Source: VRUE01 sp963697805 (GTDB taxonomy: Bacteria > Actinomycetota > Thermoleophilia > Solirubrobacterales > 70-9). Taken from it: a DNA stretch of 64,000 bases. Position numbers and translations under genes: made by a program. Within the stretch, counting starts at the first letter, position 1. The number at the start of each line of letters is the position of its first letter. Under the pieces are notes generated by a model that worked only from the letters and a program-made list of their open reading frames with translations, was not told the origin of the DNA and did no database searches. Shown here piece by piece: positions 28,482 to 37,243 of this stretch. The stretch is from the NCBI GenBank assembly GCA_963697805.1, contig CAVOPB010000002.1, forward strand, positions 434,001 through 498,000, written 5' to 3'.

Positions 28482-30374
28482 TCAGCAGGCGACCGGGTCG
28501 GGGTCGATCTTGTCCTTGAGGATGTCGTCCCCGCCGCCGCCGCCGCCGCAGTTGATCGCCTTGTCGTGGCTGCCGTCGAGAGCGTCGATGAAGTCGGTGC
28601 CGCCCTTGCCGAGGAAGGTGTCGGCGCCCTTGTGCCCGAGGAAGCTGTTCTCACCCGAGTCACCGATCAGGACGTCGGGGCCGTCGGAGCCCTCGAGGCT
28701 CTCGTTGTTGCCGCCGACCCGGTCATCGTTGCCACAGCCGGCCGGCCCGCCCGTGCCTCCAAGCTGGATCTTCATCGACGCGTCGGAGCGCCCGTAGGAC
28801 ACCGTGTCGTCGCCGGGGCCGCCGTCGAAGGTGTGGCCCTGGCAGGTCGCGACCGAGGAGACCAGCAGGTCGTTGCCCGGGCCGCCGGAGAGGACGTCGG
28901 CGCCGGGGTCGGCATAGAGGACGTCGCTGCCGTCGTTGCCGCTGAGGGTGTCGTTGCCGTTGTCGGGGCTGTTGTAGTTCTCGCCCGCTTCGAGCACGTC
29001 GTCGCCCGGGCCGCCGCTGAGGGCGTCGGAGCCGCCGTTGCCGTTGACCCTGGTCTTGACTCCGGCCGGGACGCCGGGCCCGATGTCGATCCGGTCGTCG
29101 CCGGGGCCGCCGGTGATCACCAGCAGCCCGGTGGCGGCAGTGGAGGCACAGCTCACAACGGTCTCTCCGGCCGCCACGCAGCCGCTGCCCGGGTAGATCG
29201 GGCCGCTGTCGGAGATGACCCAGCCGCCGGCGCCGAAGTTGACGTTGAGGTCGTCGGCGCCGGGATCGCCCTGGACGACGAGGCTGGTGCCGTCGAGCCC
29301 GTCGTTGAGGATCGCGAAGGCACCAACGCCCGGCGGGCTCTGTTCGGGCCCGCAGGACTGCTCGACCGTGAAGCCGGAGCAGTTGTCGCTGCCGGAGCCG
29401 CCGAACGCTTCGTCGGCGCCGCCGCCGCCGCTCAGGTTGTCGTCACCGACGCCGCCGTCGAGTCGGTTGCCGCCGCCGTCACCGGTGATCGTGTCGGCCT
29501 GCGGCGAGCCGACCACGTCCTCGAACCCGGTCAGGTTGTCGTGCCCGTCCCCCTTCGCCTTCCCGGCGGCGAGGTCGACGGTGATCCCGCCTCGGGTCGC
29601 GCTTGCATAGGAGACGATGTCCTGAATACCCGGGCCGCCATCGAGGGTGTCGACGCCCGAGTCGCCGCGGACGATGTCGCCATCGCCGCCCCCACCGCTG
29701 GCGTCGTCGATGCCGGTGCCGCCGAAGACCACATCGGTGCCGGGCCCACCGTCGACCGCCGGGTCATCGCCGGCGCCGCCGTCGAGGCGGTCGTCGCCGG
29801 GGCCGCCCTCGAGGCGGTCGTTGCCCTTGTCGCCGACCACCTGGTCCTGGCCGCCGCCGCCGTCGAGGTCGTCGCTGCCTTTGTCGCCGCTGAGGAAGTC
29901 GTCGCCCGACCCGCCGAAGATGTTGTCGGGGCCTTTGGCACCCCGCAGCTGGTCATCGCCGCTGCCGCCGTTGAGGCCGTCGTTGCCCTCGGCGCCTTCG
30001 AGGTCGTCGTTGCCCGAGCCGCCGTCGAGCTGGTCGGCGCCGGTCTCTCCGCGCAGGCTGTCGTCGCCTTCTTCGCCGAACAGCGAGTCATAGCCGCGGC
30101 CGCCCTTGATCGCGTCGTCTCCCGGGCCGCCGCAGATCCGGTCGTTGCCGTTCGGCCCGCCGCTGATCTTGTCGTCGCCACCGCCGCCGTAGATGACGTC
30201 GCTGGCTCGTTTGCCGACGATCACGTCGTTGCCCGGGGTGCCGACGATCGTCGCGTGGCGCCCGGCGCAGCTCGCGGCATCGGCCTTCGCCCAGCTCGGG
30301 ACGAGCAGGATCAGTGCCGATAGGAGTAGAAGCCCCGCAACCCTGCGCGGGGTCGATTTGACCAATTCAGCCAT
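28482..30374 (-). CDS. secreted RTX-like calcium-repeat protein
   Basis: A 630-residue protein with a signal peptide (LLLLSALILLVPSWAKADA) and most of its length in GGxGxDxU-type nonapeptide repeats (GGGGDDKISGG, GGPGDDAIKGG), interrupted near residues 340-420 by a non-repeat block. RTX repeats fold into calcium-bound beta-rolls outside the cell. No protease, lipase or toxin domain is present, so it is probably structural or adhesive. Secretion appears Sec-type, not type I. It is a paralogue of the next gene upstream on the strand. Ends in a DPDPVAC tail with cysteines. Confidence 0.85.
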   Translation of the reverse strand: MAELVKSTPRRVAGLLLLSALILLVPSWAKADAASCAGRHATIVGTPGNDVIVGKRASDVIYGGGGDDKISGGPNGNDRICGGPGDDAIKGGRGYDSLFGEEGDDSLRGETGADQLDGGSGNDDLEGAEGNDGLNGGSGDDQLRGAKGPDNIFGGSGDDFLSGDKGSDDLDGGGGQDQVVGDKGNDRLEGGPGDDRLDGGAGDDPAVDGGPGTDVVFGGTGIDDASGGGGDGDIVRGDSGVDTLDGGPGIQDIVSYASATRGGITVDLAAGKAKGDGHDNLTGFEDVVGSPQADTITGDGGGNRLDGGVGDDNLSGGGGADEAFGGSGSDNCSGFTVEQSCGPEQSPPGVGAFAILNDGLDGTSLVVQGDPGADDLNVNFGAGGWVISDSGPIYPGSGCVAAGETVVSCASTAATGLLVITGGPGDDRIDIGPGVPAGVKTRVNGNGGSDALSGGPGDDVLEAGENYNSPDNGNDTLSGNDGSDVLYADPGADVLSGGPGNDLLVSSVATCQGHTFDGGPGDDTVSYGRSDASMKIQLGGTGGPAGCGNDDRVGGNNESLEGSDGPDVLIGDSGENSFLGHKGADTFLGKGGTDFIDALDGSHDKAINCGGGGGGDDILKDKIDPDPVAC

Positions 30375-30432
30375 TCCGGTCCTCTCAATCGGCCGGATAC
30401 GCCGCTTCCTACACCCTCGCCATGCCTCTGTT

Positions 30433-30448
30433 TACTGAAAATTCAGTA
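30433..30448. promoter_or_regulatory. palindrome upstream of RTX gene
   Basis: TACTGAA-AA-TTCAGTA is a perfect 7-2-7 palindrome, unusually AT-rich for this genome, 60 bases upstream of the 28482-30374 gene. On the minus strand it overlaps a TATACT -10-like box (30450-30445). A half-match, TTTACTGA, sits about 10 bases upstream of the paralogue's ATG. Possible operator; no regulator is identified. Confidence 0.4.
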
Positions 30449-30466
30449 TAGCCGTGGCGGAATAAC

Positions 30467-32325
30467 TCAACAGCTTGTCGGCGTCGGGTCGGCCCTGTCG
30501 CGGACCACGTCGTCCCCTTCGCCGGTGCCGCAGTGGATCAGGCGGTCGGGGGCGCCGTCGATCGCGTCGATGAAGTCGTTGCCGCCGCGGCCCAAGAAGG
30601 TGTCGGCGCCGAGGTGGCCGAGGAAGCTGTTGTCGCCTTCATCCCCGATCAGGACGTCGGAGCCGTCGGAGCCCTCGAGGCTCTCGTTGTCAGCGCCGAT
30701 CTGGTCCGGGGTGGCGCAGCCCGGGGAGCCTCCGGTGCCGCCGATTTCGATCCGTATCGTCGCCGCCGAGCGGCCATAGGAGACCGTGTCGCCGCCGCCG
30801 CCCCCGGAGAAGATGTGCCCCTGGCAGGTCGGCACCGAGGCGACGAGCAGGTCGTTGCCGGCACCCCCCACCAGGCGGTCGGCGCCGGGGTCGGCGTAGA
30901 GGACGTCGCCGCCGCCGTTGCCGACCAGTTCGTCGTTGCCGTCGTCGGGGCCGTTGTAGTTCTCGCCCGCCTCGAGAACATCGTCGCCGGGGCCGCCGAT
31001 CAGCTGGTCAGAGCCGGCGTTGCCGTTGGCGCGGACCCTGGTGGCAGCCGGGACGGTGGCGCCGATTTCGATCAGGTCGTCACCGCTGCCGCCGGTGACG
31101 ACGAGCAGCCCGGTGGCGACCGACGAGGGACAGCCGACCGCGTTGGCGGCGGTTACAACGCAGCCTTCGCCCGCGACTACGGCTCCCCGGTCGGTCACCG
31201 TCCAGCTTCCGCCGCTGTATCCGATCGCGAGCGAGTCGGGGCCGCTTTCGCCCTGGACGACGAAGCTGATCCCGTCGAGGCCCTGGTTGAGGATCGCGTA
31301 GGCGCCGCGGCCGCGGGGCTGCGGTTCGTCGCCGCAGGAGTGCTTGACCGAGAACTGTTCGCACTCGTCGCTTCCGGCGCCGCCGAACGCTTCGTCGGGG
31401 CCGCCGTCGCCGTCGAGGGCGTCATCGCCGACACCGCCGTCGAGCCGGTTGGTTCCGGGGTTGCCCTCGAGCTCGTCGTCCTGGGCCGAGCCGACCACGT
31501 CCTCGAATTGGCTCAGGGCGTCGTGCCCGTCACCCCTGGCGAGGCCGGTTTCGAGGTCGACGATCACGCCCTGGCGGGTTGCGCTTGCGTAGGAGACGAT
31601 GTCCTGCGCTCCTTCGCCGCCGCTCAGGTAGTCGATCCCGCTGTCGCCACGGACGATGTCGCCATCGCCGGGGCCTCCGTCTGCATAATCGATGCCGGTG
31701 CCGCCGAGGACAGTGTCACTCCCGGGCCCGCCCTCGAGCACAGGCTCGTCGCCGGCGCCGCCGTCGAGGATGTCGTCCCCGGCGCCGCCCTCAAGGCGGT
31801 CGTTGCCCTTTTCGCCGCTGACCCTATCGTCGCCAATCCCACCCTCGCCTTCATCGCTGCCCCGTTCGCCGAGCAGGACGTCGTTGCCACCGTCGCCGAG
31901 CATCCGGTCGGGACCCTTTTCGCCACGCAGTTCGTCGTCGCCGACGCCGCCGTCAAGACGGTCGGCCCTTGTTTCTCCCTCGAGCCGATCGTCGCCGCCC
32001 TCTCCGAAGAGGACGTCGTAGCCACGCCCGGCGATCAGTTCGTCGTCACCGGGGCCGCCGCAGATCCGGTCGTTGCCGTTCGGCCCGCCGAGAATCCGGT
32101 CATCGCCGCCGCCGCCGTAGATGACGTCGCTGGCGCGTTTGCCGATCAGGAGTCGTTCCCGGGGGTTCCGACGATCGTCGGAACCCTCCCGCCACAGGTC
32201 GTCGCGGCAGCTGTGCCGGCCGAGGGGAGCAGCGTGAAGAAGCCGCAAAATGCGGCAATGAGAACACCGATGCGAAATCCGCTGGGAGCGGGAAAGCTCC
32301 CCTTGCCTGCCACCAAACTTCCCAT
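30467..32325 (-). pseudogene. RTX-like repeat protein paralogue, frameshifted near its N-terminus
   Basis: The paralogue of 28482-30374, about 610 residues if repaired. From ATG 32325 one frame encodes a signal peptide (FRIGVLIAAFCGFFTLLPS) and CGGRVPTIVGTPGND, then meets TGA. The repeat region continues in another frame as LIGKRASDVIYGGGGDD. The intact paralogue reads TIVGTPGNDVIVGKRASDVIYGGGGDD, so exactly one base is missing near 32150. Without it the repeats would lack a signal peptide. The rest of the frame is intact to its DPTPTSC end, so the lesion is recent or a sequencing error. Confidence 0.75.
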
Positions 32326-32423
32326 GCCCGCCCTTTACTGAGAAATGCCCAATTTGATTGGTAACACGAAACGGGGGTCGCGCGTCACGCGGGGGCGGGG
32401 TTGTCAGATACGCTCGCTCCGCG

Positions 32424-32828
32424 ATGCGCGGCGGGATCTACGTACTCAACTTCTACTCTGCGGTCTTCGTCGACCAGTTGAAGCGGGCGCGAAAGACGGC
32501 GACGATCAGGCTCGGCGACAAGACGTCGAAGTACGAGCGTGGCCAGGTCGTCTGGATCACGGTCGGCTTCCGGCACAGCCCGCGCGAGAAAATCTTCGCC
32601 GCGGTGATCGACGATGTCGAGGTGAAGAAGGTCGGCGATCTCTCGCCGCGCGACATCGAGCACGACAACCCCGAGTTTCGCCGCCTCGAGGATGAGGTCA
32701 AGTTCCTCGAGCAGATCTACGGCGTGCCGATCTCGAGCGACGACCTCGTCACCGTGATCCGCTTTTCGCAGATCGTCGAGCCCCCGGGCGCGCACTTCGG
32801 CAACGGCGAGACACCTCACCACAACTGA
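32424..32828 (+). CDS. ASCH/PUA-like domain protein
   Basis: A 134-residue protein. FYSAVFVDQLKRARKTATIRLGDKTSKY followed by GQVVWITVGFRH has the G-xKT-x-x-R and beta-barrel pattern of ASCH domains, thought to bind RNA or act in translation. Cytoplasmic, no extra domain. ATG 32424 is chosen over 32358 because the upstream frame is arginine/glycine-rich and unlike coding sequence; a TACGCT box lies 9 nt before it. It is followed after one base by an SRPBCC gene, so the two are likely co-transcribed. Specific role unknown. Confidence 0.65.
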   Translation: MRGGIYVLNFYSAVFVDQLKRARKTATIRLGDKTSKYERGQVVWITVGFRHSPREKIFAAVIDDVEVKKVGDLSPRDIEHDNPEFRRLEDEVKFLEQIYGVPISSDDLVTVIRFSQIVEPPGAHFGNGETPHHN

Positions 32829-32829
32829 C

Positions 32830-33291
32830 GTGGCCCAGTACGAGTTCCTCACCAGCTGGCTCCTGGACGCGCCCCGGGAGTCGGTCTGGGACGCGATCTA
32901 CGCGCAGGAGCGCTGGCCCGAGTGGTGGCGGGGGGTCGAGGAGGTCGAGGAGCTGGAATCCGGTGACGGCAACCGGCTCGGGGCGGTGTCGCGGATGGTC
33001 TGGCGCAGCCTGCTGCCCTACCGGGTCGAGTTCCAGGTCAGGACGACGAGGGTGGAGCCTCCGGTCCTGCTCGAGGCCGACGCGATCGGGGAGCTGCAGG
33101 GGGTCGGCCGCTGGCGCCTGTTCGAGGAGGACGGCGCGACCGCGGTCCTCTACGAGTGGAACATCTCGACGACCCGGCCCTGGATGAATTTCATGGCGCC
33201 GATCGCCCGCCCGATATTCGAGTGGAACCACGACTGGGTGATGGCCCGCGGGGGCGAGGGGATCGCCCGTCTGCTCCTGGCCGGTGGCTGA
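32830..33291 (+). CDS. SRPBCC (START-like) family protein
   Basis: A 153-residue protein of the polyketide-cyclase/START-like fold. It opens with YEFLTSWLLDAPRESVWDAI, the classic first strand and helix, followed by WPEWWRGVEEVEEL, a central series of strands (YRVEFQVRTTRVEPP) and a long C-terminal helix (IFEWNHDWVMARGGEGIARLL). Members bind hydrophobic ligands in a deep cavity; functions vary widely. Start GTG 32830 is one base after the ASCH-like stop. Not linked to groESL, which has its own promoter downstream. Confidence 0.8.
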   Translation: MAQYEFLTSWLLDAPRESVWDAIYAQERWPEWWRGVEEVEELESGDGNRLGAVSRMVWRSLLPYRVEFQVRTTRVEPPVLLEADAIGELQGVGRWRLFEEDGATAVLYEWNISTTRPWMNFMAPIARPIFEWNHDWVMARGGEGIARLLLAGG

Positions 33292-33350
33292 GCGGGGAGC
33301 GAGCAAGCGTCGAATTCTGGCCATTCGCGCAGCGAGCGAAGCGCGAAGCA

Positions 33351-33420
33351 TTTGTTGACGGCGTCGAGTCGCTATCTTTCCCCTCGTAGCTCGTTGGCAC
33401 TCTCATCCACAGAGTGCCAA
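33351..33420 (+). promoter_or_regulatory. groESL promoter with CIRCE operator
   Basis: TTGGCACTC-N9-GAGTGCCAA at 33394-33420 is a perfect CIRCE inverted repeat, the binding site of the heat-shock repressor HrcA; the arms are one base pair off the common TTAGCACTC form. A TTGTTGACG -35-like stretch at 33352-33360 and TATCTT at 33373-33378 precede it, so CIRCE would cover the transcript start. HrcA itself is not in the window. Confidence 0.85.
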
Positions 33421-33461
33421 GACCAGTTAGAACTTCTGACCGCACAAACGGAGGTATACGG

Positions 33462-33749
33462 ATGAAGCTGAAGCCCCTCGGGGACCGGCTGATCGTCAAG
33501 CCGATTGAGGAGGAGGAGACGACCGCTAGCGGCATCGTCCTCCCCGACACGGCCAAAGAGAAGCCGCAGAAGGGCAGGGTCGTCGCCGTCGGCGATGGCG
33601 CTATCAACGAGGACGGCAGCCGCCGCCCGCTCGACGTCAGCGATGGCGACGAGGTCCTCTACTCGAAGTACGGCGGCACCGAGGTCACCGTCGAGGACGA
33701 GGAGCTGCTCGTCCTGCGCGAGTCGGACGTCCTCGCCAAGCTCGGCTAG
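33462..33749 (+). CDS. groES: co-chaperonin GroES
   Basis: A 95-residue heptameric lid of the GroEL chaperonin. KLKPLGDRLIVKPIEEEETTASGIVLPDTAKEKP contains the mobile loop that contacts GroEL, and DEVLYSKYGGTEV is the conserved roof/barrel part. ATG 33462 has GGAGG ten bases upstream; the frame extends to 33414 but that part is the CIRCE element. It is 43 nt before groEL, in one operon controlled by CIRCE. Confidence 0.97.
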   Translation: MKLKPLGDRLIVKPIEEEETTASGIVLPDTAKEKPQKGRVVAVGDGAINEDGSRRPLDVSDGDEVLYSKYGGTEVTVEDEELLVLRESDVLAKLG

Positions 33750-33792
33750 ACGTCGCCAACAGGACTTAGAAGAGAAGGAGGACTGAATTCAG

Positions 33793-35433
33793 ATGGCTCA
33801 TAAGGAGCTGAAGTACCACGAGGAGGCCAGAGGGGCCCTGCAGGCCGGCGTCGACGCCGTCGCCGACGCGGTAAAAGTCACCCTCGGCCCGAAGGGGCGC
33901 TACGTCGTTCTCGACAAGAAGTTCGGCGCCCCGACAATCACCAACGACGGCGTCACCATCGCCCGCGAGGTCGAGGTCGAGGACGTCTTCGAGAACCAGG
34001 GCGCCCAGCTCGTCCGCGAGGTGGCGACCGCGACCAACGACGTCGCCGGTGACGGCACGACGACCGCGACGCTGCTGGCCCAGATCATCGTCCGCCAGGG
34101 GCTGAAGAACGTGGCCGCCGGCGCCAACCCGCTGGCCCTGCGCCGGGGGATCGAGAAGGCCGTCGACGAGGTCGTCGAGAACCTGCGCGAGAAGCAGTCG
34201 AAGGAGGTCGCCGGCAAGGAGCAGATCGCCCGCGTCGCCGCGATCTCCGCCGGAGACGACGAGATCGGCAACGTCATCGCCGACGCGATCGAGAAAGTCG
34301 GCAAAGACGGGGTCGTCAACGTCGAGGAGGGCCAGACCTTCGGCATGGAGCTGGAGTTCACCGAGGGGATGCAGTTCGACAAGGGCTACATCTCTCCGTA
34401 CATGGTCACCGACCAGGACCGCATGGAGGCGGTGCTGGAGGACCCCTACATCCTGATCGCCAACCAGAAGATCGGCTCGGTGCGAGACATCCTGCCGGTG
34501 CTGGAGCAGGTGATGCAGGGTGGCAAGCCGTTGCTGATCGTCGCCGAGGACGTCGAGGGCGAGTGCCTCGCGACCCTCGTCGTCAACAAGCTCCGCGGCA
34601 CCTTCACCGGGGTCGCGGTCAAAGCGCCGGGCTTCGGCGACCGCCGCAAGCGGATGCTCGAGGACATCGGGATCCTGACCGGCGGTGAGGTGATCACCGA
34701 GGAGATGGGTCTCAAACTCGAGAACACCCAGCTCACCCAGCTCGGCAAGGCCCGTCGCGTCGTCGTTTCCAAGGACACGACGACGATCATCGACGGCGGC
34801 GGCGAGAGTGACGACATCAAGGGCCGGATCAAGCAGATCAAACAGGAGGTCGAGAACACCGACTCCGACTTCGATCGCGAGAAGCTCCAGGAGCGTCTCG
34901 CCAAGCTGGCCGGAGGTGTCGCCGTGGTCAAGGTCGGCGCCGCCACCGAGACCGAGATGAAGGAGAAGAAGCACCGTGTCGAGGACGCCCTGCAGGCGAC
35001 CCGGGCGGCGCTCGAGGAGGGTGTCGTGCCGGGCGGCGGCGTCGCGCTGCTGAACGCGCAGGACGGCCTCGACCCCGACAAGGTCGGTGCCGACCCCGAC
35101 GAGCAGACCGGGGCGCGCATCGTGCACCGGGCTCTCGAGGAGCCGGTCCGCCAGATCGCCGAGAACTCCGGCGAGGAGGGCTCGGTCGTGGTCAACAAGG
35201 TCCGCGACCTGAAAGCCGGCGAAGGCCTCAATGCGGCCACCGGTGAGTACGGGGACCTGATCAAAGACGGCGTCATCGACCCGACCAAGGTGACGCGGTC
35301 GGCGCTCGAGAACGCCGCCTCGATCGCGAAGAACATCCTCGTCACCGAGGCGATCATCGCCGAGCCGCCGGAGAAGGAAGGCGCCGGCGGAATGCCGGGC
35401 GGCGGCATGCCCGACATGGGCGGGATGATGTAG
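33793..35433 (+). CDS. groEL: chaperonin GroEL
   Basis: A 546-residue 60-kDa chaperonin, full length. The ATP site reads VTLGPKGRYVVLD near 30-42 and DVAGDGTTTATLLAQ near 85-99; GAGGMPGGGMPDMGGMM is the GGM-rich C-terminal tail found in the main folding GroELs. It forms the tetradecameric folding chamber with GroES. The ribosome site AGAAGGAGGA precedes ATG 33793. Ends before a strong terminator hairpin. Confidence 0.97.
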   Translation: MAHKELKYHEEARGALQAGVDAVADAVKVTLGPKGRYVVLDKKFGAPTITNDGVTIAREVEVEDVFENQGAQLVREVATATNDVAGDGTTTATLLAQIIVRQGLKNVAAGANPLALRRGIEKAVDEVVENLREKQSKEVAGKEQIARVAAISAGDDEIGNVIADAIEKVGKDGVVNVEEGQTFGMELEFTEGMQFDKGYISPYMVTDQDRMEAVLEDPYILIANQKIGSVRDILPVLEQVMQGGKPLLIVAEDVEGECLATLVVNKLRGTFTGVAVKAPGFGDRRKRMLEDIGILTGGEVITEEMGLKLENTQLTQLGKARRVVVSKDTTTIIDGGGESDDIKGRIKQIKQEVENTDSDFDREKLQERLAKLAGGVAVVKVGAATETEMKEKKHRVEDALQATRAALEEGVVPGGGVALLNAQDGLDPDKVGADPDEQTGARIVHRALEEPVRQIAENSGEEGSVVVNKVRDLKAGEGLNAATGEYGDLIKDGVIDPTKVTRSALENAASIAKNILVTEAIIAEPPEKEGAGGMPGGGMPDMGGMM

Positions 35434-35477
35434 CCACGCCGAGAGGCGTACCCTCGCCTCAACAGGCGAGTGACTTT

Positions 35478-35507
35478 CGAGAGGCCCGGCGACCGCCGGG
35501 CCTCTCG
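35478..35507 (+). terminator. terminator of groESL
   Basis: CGAGAGGCCCGGCG and CGCCGGGCCTCTCG form a perfect 14-bp stem with a two-base gap, 45 bases after the groEL stop, followed by CGTTT. It also sits at the end of the convergent LtrA-like gene and may serve both. Confidence 0.8.
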
Positions 35508-35511
35508 CGTT

Positions 35512-36090
35512 TCAGGCTTGGTGCGGTCGCCGCGGGGACGACTCGGCGACGAGCGCGACCACGACGATCGCGGCGAGCGCCCCGATCTGGATCGCCGCCT
35601 CGGCCTCGGTCCCGAGCGGGATCGCCGCCAGCAGCAACGGCGCCGCCAGGAGCCGTGCCTTGTTGCGCTCGATCCCGAAGGTCCGGCGGAAGCCGACGTC
35701 GCAGAGGATGAAGAGGACGGTGCCGACGGCGAGCCCGACGGCTATCCCGCCGTGGAGCAGCATCACCACGAGGCAGCCGATCCCGAACGCGAGACCAGTG
35801 CTCTCGTACGCGTCGGGGATCGCCAGCGCGATGATGAGGAAGCCGCCCATCCCGCCGAGCAGGAGCAATCGAAATCGCAGCAGGTCGGTCGAGATCGCGT
35901 TCGTCAGCCAGGCGTAGCCGTCGTAGATCCACCAGATCAGGAGCAACATCACGACGACCTGGACGACCGCTTCGAGGTCGTGGCCGTCGGCGAGGACCGT
36001 CGTCAGCTGGGTGATCGTGGAGACGAAGACGAGGTCGAAGAAGAGCTCGAGCTTGGAGACGGTGACGCTGCGTTCGGGGAGGGCGGGCAT
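35512..36090 (-). CDS. half-length LtrA-like membrane protein
   Basis: A 192-residue protein opening VTVSKLELFFDLVFVSTITQLT, the hallmark of low-temperature-requirement protein A (LtrA), and continuing with about five membrane helices (VVMLLLIWWIYDGYAWLTN is also typical). LtrA proteins are normally 350-400 residues with 10-12 helices, so this is roughly the N-terminal half. It ends cleanly with PRRPHQA and a stop five bases after the groESL terminator; no second half is visible downstream. Function of the family is unclear. Confidence 0.7.
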   Translation of the reverse strand: MPALPERSVTVSKLELFFDLVFVSTITQLTTVLADGHDLEAVVQVVVMLLLIWWIYDGYAWLTNAISTDLLRFRLLLLGGMGGFLIIALAIPDAYESTGLAFGIGCLVVMLLHGGIAVGLAVGTVLFILCDVGFRRTFGIERNKARLLAAPLLLAAIPLGTEAEAAIQIGALAAIVVVALVAESSPRRPHQA

Positions 36091-36115
36091 GTCTGGATCA
36101 TGCCCCGCCCGGCGG

Positions 36116-37243
36116 TTACATCGTCGGGACGGGCACCGGCGTCGGTGTGGGCACCGGTTTCACCTTCGGCGGCGGCGGGGGCAGCGGCGGCAGGGTGCCG
36201 GCGTTGTATTCGGCGTAGCTGAGGAAATTGGGGCGGCGGACCTTGAGGCGCAGGGTGTTGGCGGCCCGAGGGTAGTGGCCGAGGTCGTAGGTGTTCTCCG
36301 CCGGCGTCCCGAACCCCGTGTAGTAGACGAACATCCGCACCCGCTGCCGCTTCGCCGTCCAGGCGACGAGCTGTTTCGCGAAGCGGGGTTCGTCGGTGCC
36401 GTAGACGCCCCACTCGGCGATCCCGAACGGCTTCCTCTTCCACTGCTTGCCGGCGTAGAAACGGTTGAGGTCCGTCCAGACCGGATACTGGGAGTAGAAG
36501 TCGGTCCCGACCCAGTCGACCCAGCGGCTGCCGGGCCAGTAGTTGCTCGGGTAGTTGCCCTTGACCCTCGGCGAGCCGCCCGGCAGCGGGCTCCAGATGA
36601 TGCTCACGGGCGCCACCGGCAGCGTGGTCGGGGGCGGGCCCTTGGTCCGGTTGACCGGGGGAAGGCCGATTTCGGCCAGGGTCAGGTTCATCTGTTCGAG
36701 GGTCATCCCGCCTTTGACGATCAGCGAGATCCGGCGGAACGCCTGCTTGTACCAGCCGGTCGTGTGTTCGCCGCCACGCTGGGTGCCGTTGCAGTTGACC
36801 GCGGTCCACGGGTTGAGGCAGCGGTTCGGCTCACCGAGCGGTCGGATGTAGGCCGGGAGCCCGTGTTTGGCGAAGAAGTCGTTGAGCTGGAGCAGGTAGT
36901 TGTCGCCGTAACCGAGCGCGATCTGGGCGGGCGTGATCAACTCCTGCAGGGTTTGGTCGTCGGCGGTGGAGATGTGGAGGATCGGCCGGGTCGCGGTTTC
37001 GCGCCAGCGTTCATAGGCCTCGTTGAGGCTGTTGCCCCATGGGTGAAAGGTCTCGAGCAGCGCCGGGTGCTTGCCGATCAGGCCAGCGAATTCGTTGAAC
37101 TCGGTCGTCGAGCCGCGGTCGCTGACCCCTAACAGAACGCTCGGCTTCGGCGGGACCAGGGACATCGCGCCGGCGGGCGTAGCGAACAGCCCGAGGGCGG
37201 TGACGGCGACCGCCGCGATCCAGCTAGGTGTCCTCCAGGACAT
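36116..37243 (-). CDS. secreted GH26-like glycoside hydrolase
   Basis: A 375-residue secreted TIM-barrel protein. The signal peptide is residues 1-26. Catalytic candidates are Glu138 in IRPLGEPNR and Glu277 in GIAEWGVYG, the acid/base and nucleophile positions of GH26 (beta-mannanase-like) and related clan-A enzymes; HPWGN at 67-71 and GTDFYSQ near 247 also fit. The C-terminus is a P/V/T-rich tail of about 30 residues, perhaps a wall spacer. Substrate cannot be assigned. Its start overlaps the SDR gene upstream on the same strand by 20 bases. Confidence 0.7.
   Translation of the reverse strand: MSWRTPSWIAAVAVTALGLFATPAGAMSLVPPKPSVLLGVSDRGSTTEFNEFAGLIGKHPALLETFHPWGNSLNEAYERWRETATRPILHISTADDQTLQELITPAQIALGYGDNYLLQLNDFFAKHGLPAYIRPLGEPNRCLNPWTAVNCNGTQRGGEHTTGWYKQAFRRISLIVKGGMTLEQMNLTLAEIGLPPVNRTKGPPPTTLPVAPVSIIWSPLPGGSPRVKGNYPSNYWPGSRWVDWVGTDFYSQYPVWTDLNRFYAGKQWKRKPFGIAEWGVYGTDEPRFAKQLVAWTAKRQRVRMFVYYTGFGTPAENTYDLGHYPRAANTLRLKVRRPNFLSYAEYNAGTLPPLPPPPPKVKPVPTPTPVPVPTM

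Noticed and set aside
28482..32325. CRISPR-like or tandem DNA repeat array
   Set aside because: Repetition is at the level of nine-residue protein motifs (27-nt period, degenerate), not exact DNA repeats with unique spacers.
28566..32341. Two long plus-strand open frames (585 and 602 codons) opposite the RTX genes
   Set aside because: They are valine/alanine-rich antisense readings of GGxGxD repeats, with no ribosome site or domain; the repeat-bearing minus strand is clearly coding.
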